Of a stretch of DNA of 27,586 bases, positions 8,955 to 16,771 are shown one piece after another (position 1 is the stretch's first letter; every line of letters starts with the position of its first letter). The DNA is from Bacteroidales bacterium. Lineage in GTDB: Bacteria; Bacteroidota; Bacteroidia; Bacteroidales; WCHB1-69. The translations under genes were made by a program, and so were the position numbers. Below the pieces are notes generated by a model, which did not search any database, was not told the origin of the DNA, and was given only the letters and a program-made list of their open reading frames with translations. The stretch spans positions 1 through 27,586 of the forward strand of contig JAFXPL010000143.1 of the NCBI GenBank assembly GCA_017527945.1. The letters run 5' to 3'.

Positions 8955-9548
8955 CTATTTACAGAATTGCTCAATGATTTCGGAAGAATTACGGAACCTT
9001 GCCACAGAATAGACATAGTTTTCAGCAAGAGCGGTCTCAATGCAATAGGTGTTCGCATCGCGAAGCACACTTTTCAGGTCGTTCCGGATGCCTTCGCCGG
9101 TAAGTTTGAGTACTGCCTCCTTGCGGGTCCACAGGGTGAGAAACGCCTTGACCTTGTCCGGGGCCGCGAATATCCAGTCACACTCCCGGTCGTTCATGGT
9201 GTAGCGGACAAGGTCGTCGCCTACCGGCCGGACGGCCTCCACATCCGCGCCCACAGGCTGGCGGGAGAGGACGCACAAGGCCACCGACTTGGAATGGCTG
9301 AGGCTGAAATGTGCACCGGAAGGATTCTCGATAAATGGTTTTCCCTCAACGGAATAGCGGAAAACTGGATGCTCGGAAAACCCGTATTCAATTTCCAAGC
9401 CCTCCTTCAGCAGCAGGTAGGCGGCCAAGGAAAGCCTCCGGCCTTGCTCGAAACGGAAACGCAGAGCCTGCTCGCGCCGCTGCTCCGATACCTCCGCCAA
9501 CGCCCGCCCGACATCCAGCTTGTCCACACAGTCGTTGATATAGACCAT
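8955..9548 (-). CDS. Sfp-type 4'-phosphopantetheinyl transferase
   Basis: A 197-residue enzyme that should transfer the phosphopantetheine arm of CoA to carrier-domain serines. Visible family motifs: GKPF followed by FSLSHSKSVAL, VGADVE with the metal ligands Asp102 and Glu104, and WTRKEAVLKLTGEG with Trp140, Lys143 and Glu144. The length is on the short side for Sfp-type enzymes (about 220-240 residues). Its placement in the same operon as the NRPS makes the two carrier domains (Ser965 and Ser1984) its obvious substrates. It overlaps nothing but has only a 3-base gap to the STAS gene upstream and an 8-base gap to the porin gene downstream. Confidence 0.88.
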   Translation of the reverse strand: MVYINDCVDKLDVGRALAEVSEQRREQALRFRFEQGRRLSLAAYLLLKEGLEIEYGFSEHPVFRYSVEGKPFIENPSGAHFSLSHSKSVALCVLSRQPVGADVEAVRPVGDDLVRYTMNDRECDWIFAAPDKVKAFLTLWTRKEAVLKLTGEGIRNDLKSVLRDANTYCIETALAENYVYSVARFRNSSEIIEQFCK

Positions 9549-9551
9549 GGT

Positions 9552-9857
9552 TCAGTCCACGATGTCAAACATATCGTTCAGTTTGGTCATCTTGAAGACC
9601 TGCATCACATCGGGACAAACCTTCTTCAAGCATATCTTCCCACCTTTTGCCGCCACTTCCTTTCTGATTTTCAAAAATATACGCAATCCGGAGCTGCTGA
9701 TGAACGGCATTTTCTCACAATCCAGAATGATGTTTTGGTCTGCATGTTGCAAAAGCGGGTCAATGGTTTCCGCAATTTGCTGCGCTGCCACCGTGTCCAA
9801 ACGACCGTCAAATACGACAGTGATGTTGTTTCCTTCTTCAATGGTGTTTATGTTCAT
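9552..9857 (-). CDS. STAS-domain anti-sigma-factor antagonist (RsbV/SpoIIAA-like)
   Basis: A 101-residue single STAS domain. The segment MPFISSSGLRIFLKIRKEV carries the conserved phosphorylation loop; by comparison with SpoIIAA, the serine directly before Gly (Ser56) is the expected phosphosite. In partner switching this protein is phosphorylated by an RsbW/SpoIIAB-type kinase and dephosphorylated by a PP2C phosphatase, and both activities are encoded in the gene immediately upstream. About 100 bases separate it from that gene, and the gap has a weak minus-strand hairpin (AGGCA/TGCCT near 9915-9940) and a TAGTTTTG box at 9894-9901, so some independent transcription is possible. Confidence 0.85.
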   Translation of the reverse strand: MNINTIEEGNNITVVFDGRLDTVAAQQIAETIDPLLQHADQNIILDCEKMPFISSSGLRIFLKIRKEVAAKGGKICLKKVCPDVMQVFKMTKLNDMFDIVD

Positions 9858-9961
9858 AATAATAATTTTTGGTTTTCTTCAGGATTTAATATTCAAAACT
9901 ATTTTTCCTTAAAAAGGCATTTTTTGTTTTAATTTTGCCTGGCAATAGCGCGTTCCTGTAT

Positions 9962-12046
9962 TCAATTGCTGACGGACACGTTTTTTTTCATCTTCAACAC
10001 ATTTCGTCCACCCTCATATTTATATGCCACCTCGTCCATAATCTCCTTAATCAGGTGGATGCCCAGGCCGCCGATCTGCCGTTCCTCCAAGGAGACGTCA
10101 AGGTTAACTTCCTTGCGTTTCAAGGGATCGAAAGGCGTGCCACTGTCGATGAGAGTGGCACAGACATTCCCGTTCACGTATTCCAAGACGAGTTCCGCCG
10201 TGCCTTTTTCCCCCTTGGGGTAGGCATACATGATGACATTGATCAATGCCTCCTCCAACGCGAGGTTCAATTGCGACAGCAGGGACATGTCCAGATTCTC
10301 CCTCTCGAAAAAATCGTTCAGAAACGGTTCTAATTTATTGAGTTCCTCTATATCGTTGCTGATACTCAGCGTATTCTTGTTTTTGACGAACCGGATGGAC
10401 AGCAGCGTCAGGTCATCGCTCTGCTCGGCACCGTCCACAAACTGGTGTACGGATTCTCTCATTCGCGCAATCTGCTCTTCGGCTGACAAATCGCCGAAGC
10501 CCGCTGCAGTGGACAAAGCCCGCTGCTCCCCGAAGAGTTCCTTGTCCACGTTCTCCGCTTCGGTCAGTCCGTCGGTGTAGAGGAAAAGGGATGATCCTGG
10601 GAGCAACTCCAACTCATGAGTCATATATTTTGCAGACGGCTCGACACCAAGCAACAGGGAAGGTTCCGAGGAGAGGTATTCCGCCTTGCCGTCCTGAATC
10701 AGGAGGGGCGGATTGTGCCCGGCATTGCAAAAACGAACGACACCCGTTTCCAAATCCAAGATTCCCAAGAACATCGTGATAAACATTAGGTCGGAGTTGT
10801 TTTCACAGATGGCATCGTTAAGGTTTGCCACGATGCGTTCCGGCAGGTCGCTATGGGCAGAGAGGACGCGAAAGAGGCTGTGCGCGATGGCCATCAACAG
10901 GGCAGCCGGCACACCTTTGCCAGAGACATCGCCGACGCAGAACAGCATTTTCCCGTCGCGGATGTAATAGTCGAAAAGGTCGCCGCCCACGAACTTGGCC
11001 GGGACCTGCAGACCGCTCACGTCAATGCTGCGGGCGGTATCGGTCAGGGGAGCGGACGGCAGCAGGGCGACCTGGATACCGCGGGCGATGGCCAGTTCAT
11101 CCTCGATGCGCTGTTCCTTGATGCGCACCTCGTTGAGCTGCCACAGCGTTTTGAAGGAACGATAAGCTATGGAAAAAACCGCCGCCATACCGAGGAGGGC
11201 CAGCACCGCAAACACGAGAGTTGACCGGCGCAAATGGCTGTACATGTCGGAATCGGGAATGGAGAGGGTGAGCACGATGTTTTTCCCATCGATGGCTTCC
11301 GTAAAGGTGTGGCATTTACCTTTTTTCCGGTCGGCGGGGGGCGGCACAATGTCAACTCCCGATGTCGTGACCAAAGCGCAGTAACTGTGGGGATAGATTT
11401 TGATGCTGCCGATAATGGCCGCCAGGGTATCGACGGTGACATCCGCGCAAATTGCCCCCACGACATTCCCGGAGGTGTCATGAACAGGCAGCGCGTAGGT
11501 CATCAGATAGTGCTTCTTATCGACATTGTCGAAGTAGGGGTCGCACCAAGCCCCTTCTTCGTAGTTCAATCCATTAATGAACCATTCCATTTTCGTGTAG
11601 TCGTGGTTTTCGCCACCCAATTGCGTGGATGTCAACGTCCTGTCAACAGGCACGTATGCGGCTTCGAACCAACGTCCTTTCGAAGGATAATAGTATTCAT
11701 TGAATGCAATGGCTGCGGATTGAATCAATTCGCTGGCCTCCACAGTGTTCTTGGCAATGGCGAACATGTCGTTGGGTTCGTCGATGGCATGTTCGGCCAA
11801 CAATTGCATACCATCCACAATGGTTTCGATTTTTCCGAGGCGGGCCTTTATCATCCGCTCCGTGTTTTTCAGGGTGTATTGGGCACGTGCCTCCGCCGCC
11901 TTGCACGTGCCTTGGCGTACATAGAAGTAGTAGGACAGACTGACGGCGACAAGGATGAACACAGCGATGAGCACCTTACCGAACTCTCGTTTCGCAAAAT
12001 CGCCTTTCAGATTGTCGAATGTGGATTTGCCGGATTGGGGGTTCAT
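9962..12046 (-). CDS. Membrane sensor: Cache domain + SpoIIE PP2C phosphatase + RsbW-like ATPase/kinase
   Basis: About 694 residues. One membrane helix (about 22-43) is followed by a periplasmic dCache-like sensor (contains EGAWCDPYFDNV and YALPVHDTSGNVVGAICADV), a second helix (about 275-297) and a SpoIIE-type PP2C phosphatase (GGDLFDYYI, GDVSGKGVPAALLMA, CNAGHNPPLL, YTDGLTEAENVD, SDDLTLLSI). The C-terminus is a GHKL ATPase of the RsbW type (LNLALEEALINV with Asn603, GGLG at 659-662). One polypeptide thus carries both the phosphatase and kinase halves of a partner switch, with the STAS substrate encoded next. I chose the ATG at 12046, which starts MNPQSGKSTFDN; an in-frame ATG at 12085 would add a hydrophobic 13-residue stretch unlikely before a cytosolic start. 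The controlled target is not in view. Confidence 0.87.
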   Translation of the reverse strand: MNPQSGKSTFDNLKGDFAKREFGKVLIAVFILVAVSLSYYFYVRQGTCKAAEARAQYTLKNTERMIKARLGKIETIVDGMQLLAEHAIDEPNDMFAIAKNTVEASELIQSAAIAFNEYYYPSKGRWFEAAYVPVDRTLTSTQLGGENHDYTKMEWFINGLNYEEGAWCDPYFDNVDKKHYLMTYALPVHDTSGNVVGAICADVTVDTLAAIIGSIKIYPHSYCALVTTSGVDIVPPPADRKKGKCHTFTEAIDGKNIVLTLSIPDSDMYSHLRRSTLVFAVLALLGMAAVFSIAYRSFKTLWQLNEVRIKEQRIEDELAIARGIQVALLPSAPLTDTARSIDVSGLQVPAKFVGGDLFDYYIRDGKMLFCVGDVSGKGVPAALLMAIAHSLFRVLSAHSDLPERIVANLNDAICENNSDLMFITMFLGILDLETGVVRFCNAGHNPPLLIQDGKAEYLSSEPSLLLGVEPSAKYMTHELELLPGSSLFLYTDGLTEAENVDKELFGEQRALSTAAGFGDLSAEEQIARMRESVHQFVDGAEQSDDLTLLSIRFVKNKNTLSISNDIEELNKLEPFLNDFFERENLDMSLLSQLNLALEEALINVIMYAYPKGEKGTAELVLEYVNGNVCATLIDSGTPFDPLKRKEVNLDVSLEERQIGGLGIHLIKEIMDEVAYKYEGGRNVLKMKKNVSVSN

Positions 12047-12088
12047 CACAATGAAATTTAACAGGAACAAATGGCAATAAACCAAAAA

Positions 12089-12949
12089 TTATTTTTGGAC
12101 ACGCACCAGGGCAACACGGAAGCCGCTGTCTTCGTAGCGGGAGAGCATGCTGCCATGGTCACGGTAGGCGCACCGGTTGTATGGGGCCGCATAGTTCCAG
12201 CTTCCGCCGCGCAACACTCTGTAGGTAGCCTCCTGGCTGTTCATGGGGTCGTTCCATTCTTGGTTGTCCGCATAGTAAGTCTCGCTGAACCAGTCCTCGC
12301 ACCATTCCCAGACGTTGCCGCTCATATCGAACAGTCCCAACTCGTTGGCCGACTTGCCACGGACCTCATGGGTGCGCTGGTTGCTGTTCGAGTAATACCA
12401 CGCGACCGGGGCCGGGTTGTTGTTGCCGGCAAAGAGGTTGCCGGAGGTTTTCTTCCCGCCCCGCGCCGCATACTCCCACTGCGCCTCGGAGGGCAGCGCA
12501 AAGCGGTAGCCCTGGGGTAGCTCGGCAGCGAAATACTTGTTCAGACGGGCGATGAAGCGATGACATTCCTGCCAGCTCACCCGCTCCACAGGAAGAAGGT
12601 TTCCCTTCCAATAGCTCGGATTGTTGTCACGCCCCATCACGGCTTTCCACAGTTCCTGGGTCACCTCTGTCTCCCCGATATAGAAATCCGACAGCGTTAC
12701 GGTATGCGTCGGCAACTCCCCTGCCCAGCAACTGTCACCCTGTGCGCTGACACATCCCAGCGACATCTCCCCGCCGTGCACATACACCATCTTGAAGGAA
12801 ATGTCCTTCAGCTTGAAAATCCGGTTTCCAGTCCCCTGCGTAGTAGGCTGCGCCGACAACGCACCGGCACCCCATAACACTACGGACAGGATGCCCGCGA
12901 GAACCATTTTCCGAAAAATATTTAACATATTATTCATTGGCTTTGTCAA
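12089..12949 (-). CDS. Secreted SUMF1/formylglycine-generating-enzyme-like protein
   Basis: A 286-residue protein with a signal peptide (hydrophobic stretch MVLAGILSVVLWGAGALSA) and one FGE-sulfatase domain: EVTQELWKAVMG, LPSEAQWEYAARGG, LGLFDMSGNVWEWCEDWF and RVLRGGSWNY. In true formylglycine-generating enzymes two cysteines follow the GGS motif; here the stretch reads GGSWNYAAPYNRCAYRD, with neither at the expected place. It is therefore more likely a binding or structural FGE-like protein than a sulfatase activator. An alternative start 4 codons in (MNNMLN) is possible. As first gene of the NRPS cluster it has the nearest promoter and is separated from the sensor gene by about 42 bases. 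Confidence 0.8.
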   Translation of the reverse strand: MTKPMNNMLNIFRKMVLAGILSVVLWGAGALSAQPTTQGTGNRIFKLKDISFKMVYVHGGEMSLGCVSAQGDSCWAGELPTHTVTLSDFYIGETEVTQELWKAVMGRDNNPSYWKGNLLPVERVSWQECHRFIARLNKYFAAELPQGYRFALPSEAQWEYAARGGKKTSGNLFAGNNNPAPVAWYYSNSNQRTHEVRGKSANELGLFDMSGNVWEWCEDWFSETYYADNQEWNDPMNSQEATYRVLRGGSWNYAAPYNRCAYRDHGSMLSRYEDSGFRVALVRVQK

Positions 12950-13022
12950 AACTTATGATAAAATACACCCTTGTTCCACACATCGCGATCATTTCCTCCC
13001 TCCCGATCTATGAAACGAACTG

Positions 13023-13030
13023 CAAAAATA
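13023..13030 (-). promoter_or_regulatory. Candidate -7 box for the NRPS/partner-switch operon
   Basis: The minus strand reads TATTTTTG, fitting TAnnTTTG, about 73 bases upstream of the first gene of the operon. No clear TTTG -33 element is seen at the right distance, so support is moderate. It abuts the T-run of the upstream ABC-F gene's probable terminator. Confidence 0.4.
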
Positions 13031-13031
13031 C

Positions 13032-13070
13032 AAAAAAAACGTTTCGCTAATAACTTTTGAGAAACATTTT
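13032..13070 (-). terminator. Probable intrinsic terminator after the ABC-F gene
   Basis: On the minus strand AAAATGTTTC (plus 13061-13070) can pair with GAAACGTTTT (plus 13036-13045), 10 pairs with one G-T wobble and a 15-base loop. The pairing is followed by an eight-base T-run. It lies just 9 bases beyond the ABC-F stop codon. The stem is AT-rich, so efficiency may be modest. Confidence 0.45.
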
Positions 13071-13078
13071 GCAAGTTA

Positions 13079-15004
13079 CTACTCGCTTAACTCCAGCCAC
13101 TCCATCTCTTTCGTCTCAATCTGCCCCTTCACCTCTTCGTAGTCGCGGTACAGCTCGCCCGAGGCCACCGCATCGGCATTTTGTTCAGGAGCGGCCAACT
13201 GCGCCTCAATCTCCGCCAGCCGCTGCTGCAAGACGGCAAGTTCGTCCTCTAATTTCCGAAGCCGGTTTTTCTTTTTCCGATCGTCGGCCTCGCGCTGCTT
13301 TTTCTGCTCCCACTGCTCCTTATTAGAAGTCGTTTTCACTTCACCTCGCGATGCCGCAACAGAGCCTCGACTTTGTAACTCATTGAGAGTCTCCATCTTG
13401 CGTTGAGCCAAAAAGTCATAGACATCGCCGGTAAACGCGTGCATCTGGTGGTTTTTGAACTCATAGACCTTGGAGGTGAGCCCCTGCAGGAAGTCGCGGT
13501 CGTGGGAGACCAGGATCAGACTGCCCTCATATTGCAGAAGTGCATTCTTGAGCACATCCTTGGAGGGCATATCGAGGTGGTTCGTCGGCTCGTCGAGAAT
13601 GAGCAGATTGAAGGGGGAGAGCAGCAGTTTGGCCAATGCAAGTCGGGCCTTTTCACCGCCGGAGAGCACCTTCACCTTCTTCTCGGTGTCCTCGGTGTCG
13701 AAAAGAAAGCTGCCGAGGATAGTGCGGATTTTGGGCCGGATGTCGCCCACCGCTACATCGTCAATCGTCTCGAAAACCGTCTTTTCGGGGTTCAGGAGCT
13801 GCGCCTGGTTCTGGGCATAGTAGCCCACGACGACCTGGTAGCCGAGCTGCAGTTCGCCGCTTTCGGGCGGCAGCGACCCTACAATGGCCTTCACCATGGT
13901 GGATTTGCCCTCCCCGTTACGTCCCACGAACGCCACGCGCTCGCCACGTTCCAAGCGGAAATCCACTCCTCGCAATACACCCGGCTTCGTGTCATAACCG
14001 AGATCAAGACGCTTGCTCTCCACCACCACCAATCCCGAATGCGGTGCCGGCGGAAACCTGAAGGAGATGGAACTCTTGTCATATTCATCGACTTCCACCC
14101 TATCCATCTTCTCTAACATCTTGATACGGCTCTGCACCTGCCGCGCCTTGGTCGCCTTGTAGCGGAACCGTTCGATAAACCGCTCAATCTGCGCAATCTC
14201 TTTCTGCTGATTTTCGTATGCAGACTGCTGGTTCTCAATACGTTCCAATCGTTGTTCCACATATTGCGAATAGCTGCACTTATAATCCTGGATGGTCCCC
14301 AGCGTAATCTCCACGGTCCGGTTGGTCACCCTGTCGAGAAAAGCGCGGTCATGGGATACCAGGATCACACAGCCGTCATAATTGGCCAGATAGTCCTCTA
14401 ACCACTGGATAGACTCGATGTCGAGATGGTTCGTCGGCTCATCAAGGAGAATGATTTCGGGCTTTTGCAGCAAAATCTTGGCAAGACACACCCGCATCTG
14501 CCATCCATTACTGAACGACGACATCGGTTGGCTGAACTCCTCGCGCAGAAAACCCATGCCCGCCAAAACCTTCTCCGTCTCCGCCTCCATTGTATTGCCC
14601 CCAAGATGCTGATAACGGTCGGTAAGGTCGGAGAGCTGCTGGGTCAATTGTGCATATTGCTCTGATTCATAATCTGTTCGATCAGCGAGTTCATTCGATA
14701 TCCGCTGCATTTTACGTTCCATGGCCTTGATTTCCTCGAAAGCGGAAACGGCCTCATCCCACACAGTAAGCGTGGAGGTGCCGACAAGTTCCTGCGGCAG
14801 GTAGCCGACCCGATGCCCCGAAGTGATGACCATCGTGCCCGAAGCCGGCTCTATGTCGCGGTGAATGATTTTCAACAGCGTCGATTTCCCCGCACCATTG
14901 TGCCCGACCAGCCCGATTCGGTCCTTGTCGCCAGCCGTGAATGAGACATCCTTGAAGAGGAAATCCCCCGTGAAGTTCACCGACAATTTGTTGATTTGGA
15001 TCAT
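13079..15004 (-). CDS. ABC-F family ATPase (ribosome-associated type)
   Basis: A 641-residue soluble protein with two ABC ATPase domains and no membrane segment. Domain 1 has the P-loop GHNGAGKST (34-42), the signature FSNGWQMR and LLDEPTNHLD; domain 2 has GRNGEGKST, LSGGEKARLALAK and ILDEPTNHLD. The linker rich in Arg/Lys/Gln (IERFIERFRYKATKARQVQSR) is the P-site tRNA interaction motif of the ABC-F class, and the C-terminus is a predicted coiled coil rich in Lys/Glu. The family acts on translating ribosomes, in translational control or antibiotic target protection; the sequence alone does not tell which. The first signature departs from the usual SGG (SNG). It sits between the cell-wall cluster and the NRPS operon with its own probable terminator. 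Confidence 0.9.
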   Translation of the reverse strand: MIQINKLSVNFTGDFLFKDVSFTAGDKDRIGLVGHNGAGKSTLLKIIHRDIEPASGTMVITSGHRVGYLPQELVGTSTLTVWDEAVSAFEEIKAMERKMQRISNELADRTDYESEQYAQLTQQLSDLTDRYQHLGGNTMEAETEKVLAGMGFLREEFSQPMSSFSNGWQMRVCLAKILLQKPEIILLDEPTNHLDIESIQWLEDYLANYDGCVILVSHDRAFLDRVTNRTVEITLGTIQDYKCSYSQYVEQRLERIENQQSAYENQQKEIAQIERFIERFRYKATKARQVQSRIKMLEKMDRVEVDEYDKSSISFRFPPAPHSGLVVVESKRLDLGYDTKPGVLRGVDFRLERGERVAFVGRNGEGKSTMVKAIVGSLPPESGELQLGYQVVVGYYAQNQAQLLNPEKTVFETIDDVAVGDIRPKIRTILGSFLFDTEDTEKKVKVLSGGEKARLALAKLLLSPFNLLILDEPTNHLDMPSKDVLKNALLQYEGSLILVSHDRDFLQGLTSKVYEFKNHQMHAFTGDVYDFLAQRKMETLNELQSRGSVAASRGEVKTTSNKEQWEQKKQREADDRKKKNRLRKLEDELAVLQQRLAEIEAQLAAPEQNADAVASGELYRDYEEVKGQIETKEMEWLELSE

Positions 15005-15041
15005 TTTTGTGACAATTTGGGAAATAGTTTCAGGTTTCAGT

Positions 15042-16208
15042 CTAAGTTCTAAACACCTCCATCGGATCTACTTTCTGACTCTCAAGGTAAGAGACCTTTC
15101 CGATATTGAGGAGCATGCCGATAGCGCATCCCGAGACAAACAAGGAGGCACCGCCGCTGCTGATGAACGGCAGAGTCTGTCCGGTGGTGGGCAGCAGCTC
15201 GCAGTTAACGCCAATGTGCACCAAAGCTTGGCACGTGAACCAAAATCCTATGCCAAAGGCCAGCAACCTGCCGAACGTGCCTGTCGCCTCCTTCGCTATT
15301 TTTCTTGCACGATAGAAGATGACCAGATAGGTCATCAGCACCAGCGTGCCCACGACAATGCCCGTCTCCTCAAACAGCGAGGCGAAGGCGTAGTCGGTTT
15401 CTTTTTCCGGCAGGCGGTTCTTGATGACCCCTTTGCCGGGGCCCGCTGGCTTGAAACCGGAACGTGCTATGGCCGATCTTGCCAAAATCATCTGATCACC
15501 ATAGCCGTTGCTGTTGTCTTTCGTAATATAGTACTCCCAGCGGTTGATGAAGGTAGCCATACGACCGATGTGCGCCTTTTTCTCATCGCTCAAATTCGCC
15601 ACCACAATGACAGCCAGGAGCAGAAAGGCGGAGACCACTCCGACCAAACCGGCGATGTCCCTTATCTTGAAACCGCCCACGAAGAAAATCACAATGCCCG
15701 TAATGAAAAGGATGATGGCGGTGGACATGTTCAGCATGGCGATGGCACCGCAAAAACCAAGCAACAGAAGAAACAGGTAGCGGACGTTGGACGTGCTCAG
15801 CTCGCCATGGTTGCGATACTGGCGGGCGATGTAGTTGGTGATGTAGAAGATTATCAGGAAACCAATGAAATAGAAGGTCTGCACATCGCGGCCGAAGATG
15901 GTCACACCGCGCACGGCCTGCGACAGAAGCGTCATCACCAACAGCACGACAGCCACGATGAGGGCAACGGGCGCGACGACACCAAATTTGCGATAGTCAA
16001 CCTGGTAGATGGCGAACATGCCGACAAAGCCGAACAGCAGGTGCTTGAGATGTTGCAGCACCACACTGCCGCGCATGCTATAGACCATCACCACGGAAAT
16101 GAGCGACAAGAAGACCACCAAAATGGGGATTATCTTGTCTGTTTTCCAGTGAAAACGCCCAAAGACGGAGGATTTCGGGACGGCAGGCTCTACATTCATA
16201 GCCGACAA
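15042..16208 (-). CDS. ftsW: SEDS-family peptidoglycan glycosyltransferase FtsW (divergent)
   Basis: A 388-residue polytopic membrane protein in the normal ftsW position after the murD locus. SEDS features present: ETDYAFASLFEETG, containing the essential Asp of the family, and LLPTTGQTLPFISSGGASL. Family role: polymerises lipid II glycan strands at the septum with the class B PBP encoded upstream. Departures: the region that usually reads RW...FQPSE..K is here RGVTIFGRDVQTFYFIGF, so the conserved PSE-K is missing. The gene begins 2 bases after the stop of the MurD-like gene, implying coupled translation. The divergence could be lineage-specific; RodA is a less likely alternative given the cluster position. 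Confidence 0.85.
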   Translation of the reverse strand: MSAMNVEPAVPKSSVFGRFHWKTDKIIPILVVFLSLISVVMVYSMRGSVVLQHLKHLLFGFVGMFAIYQVDYRKFGVVAPVALIVAVVLLVMTLLSQAVRGVTIFGRDVQTFYFIGFLIIFYITNYIARQYRNHGELSTSNVRYLFLLLLGFCGAIAMLNMSTAIILFITGIVIFFVGGFKIRDIAGLVGVVSAFLLLAVIVVANLSDEKKAHIGRMATFINRWEYYITKDNSNGYGDQMILARSAIARSGFKPAGPGKGVIKNRLPEKETDYAFASLFEETGIVVGTLVLMTYLVIFYRARKIAKEATGTFGRLLAFGIGFWFTCQALVHIGVNCELLPTTGQTLPFISSGGASLFVSGCAIGMLLNIGKVSYLESQKVDPMEVFRT

Positions 16209-16210
16209 GG

Positions 16211-16768
16211 TTAAAGTTGCGCCACAGAAGCTTTGAACCGTTCACCACGTTCGCGATAGGTGACCTGGGCATTGCCGTGAATGCCTGGAGCATAAAGCAC
16301 GACATCCCCCTTACGGCAAGAATAAAATGCATGGTTCACCGCATCGTCCATGCTCATGGTCATCATCACAGGGACTCCGGTCTCCGCAATCTTCTGATAG
16401 ACATCGATGTTATACACTCCTTGCAGCACAACCTCCTTCACATTACGCCGCACTTCGCCAAGGATGTCTTCCGTCACGAGGTCCGGGTTGTCCATGTTCG
16501 TGATCCAGACCGTCGGTTTTGTCATGGACTGCAACGAGTACCACACCGCATTGGCCGTGGTGGAGCGCGCATCGTCGATAAACTCCACGCCGACGAAACT
16601 CTTCACGTGCTCCAATTTGTGAGCGCTGCCTTCGAAATCGGAAAGGGATTCGGCAATGTTTTTCTGGCGCAGGCGGATAAGCTGCTCCGAAAGCGTACCC
16701 ACGCGCGGATTATATGTCTCTCTGGCTTGTTCAAACAAGCGGAAACTGTTGGATTTTTTTGTTGGCAT
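16211..16768 (-). CDS. MurD-like protein reduced to the C-terminal domain
   Basis: A 185-residue protein at the exact cluster position of murD (between mraY and ftsW), but less than half the length of a MurD (about 440-450). Residues about 38-185 align by eye with the end of the central domain and the C-terminal domain of Bacteroidota MurD: HKLEHV (50-55, cf. HRLEFV), VEFIDDARSTT (61-71, cf. INDSKATN), NAVWYSLQSM, KPTVWI, GDVVLYAP (154-161, cf. GDtVLLSP) and RGERFKASV. The N-terminal UDP-binding domain and the ATPase P-loop are absent. The D-glutamate-binding Lys and the Ser/Phe of the LSPACASFD..F motif are replaced. It is thus very unlikely to ligate D-Glu, and a full MurD would have to be encoded elsewhere. 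The frame is intact and its stop is 2 bases from ftsW, which argues against a simple decaying pseudogene. Confidence 0.8.
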   Translation of the reverse strand: MPTKKSNSFRLFEQARETYNPRVGTLSEQLIRLRQKNIAESLSDFEGSAHKLEHVKSFVGVEFIDDARSTTANAVWYSLQSMTKPTVWITNMDNPDLVTEDILGEVRRNVKEVVLQGVYNIDVYQKIAETGVPVMMTMSMDDAVNHAFYSCRKGDVVLYAPGIHGNAQVTYRERGERFKASVAQL

Positions 16769-16771
16769 GAT

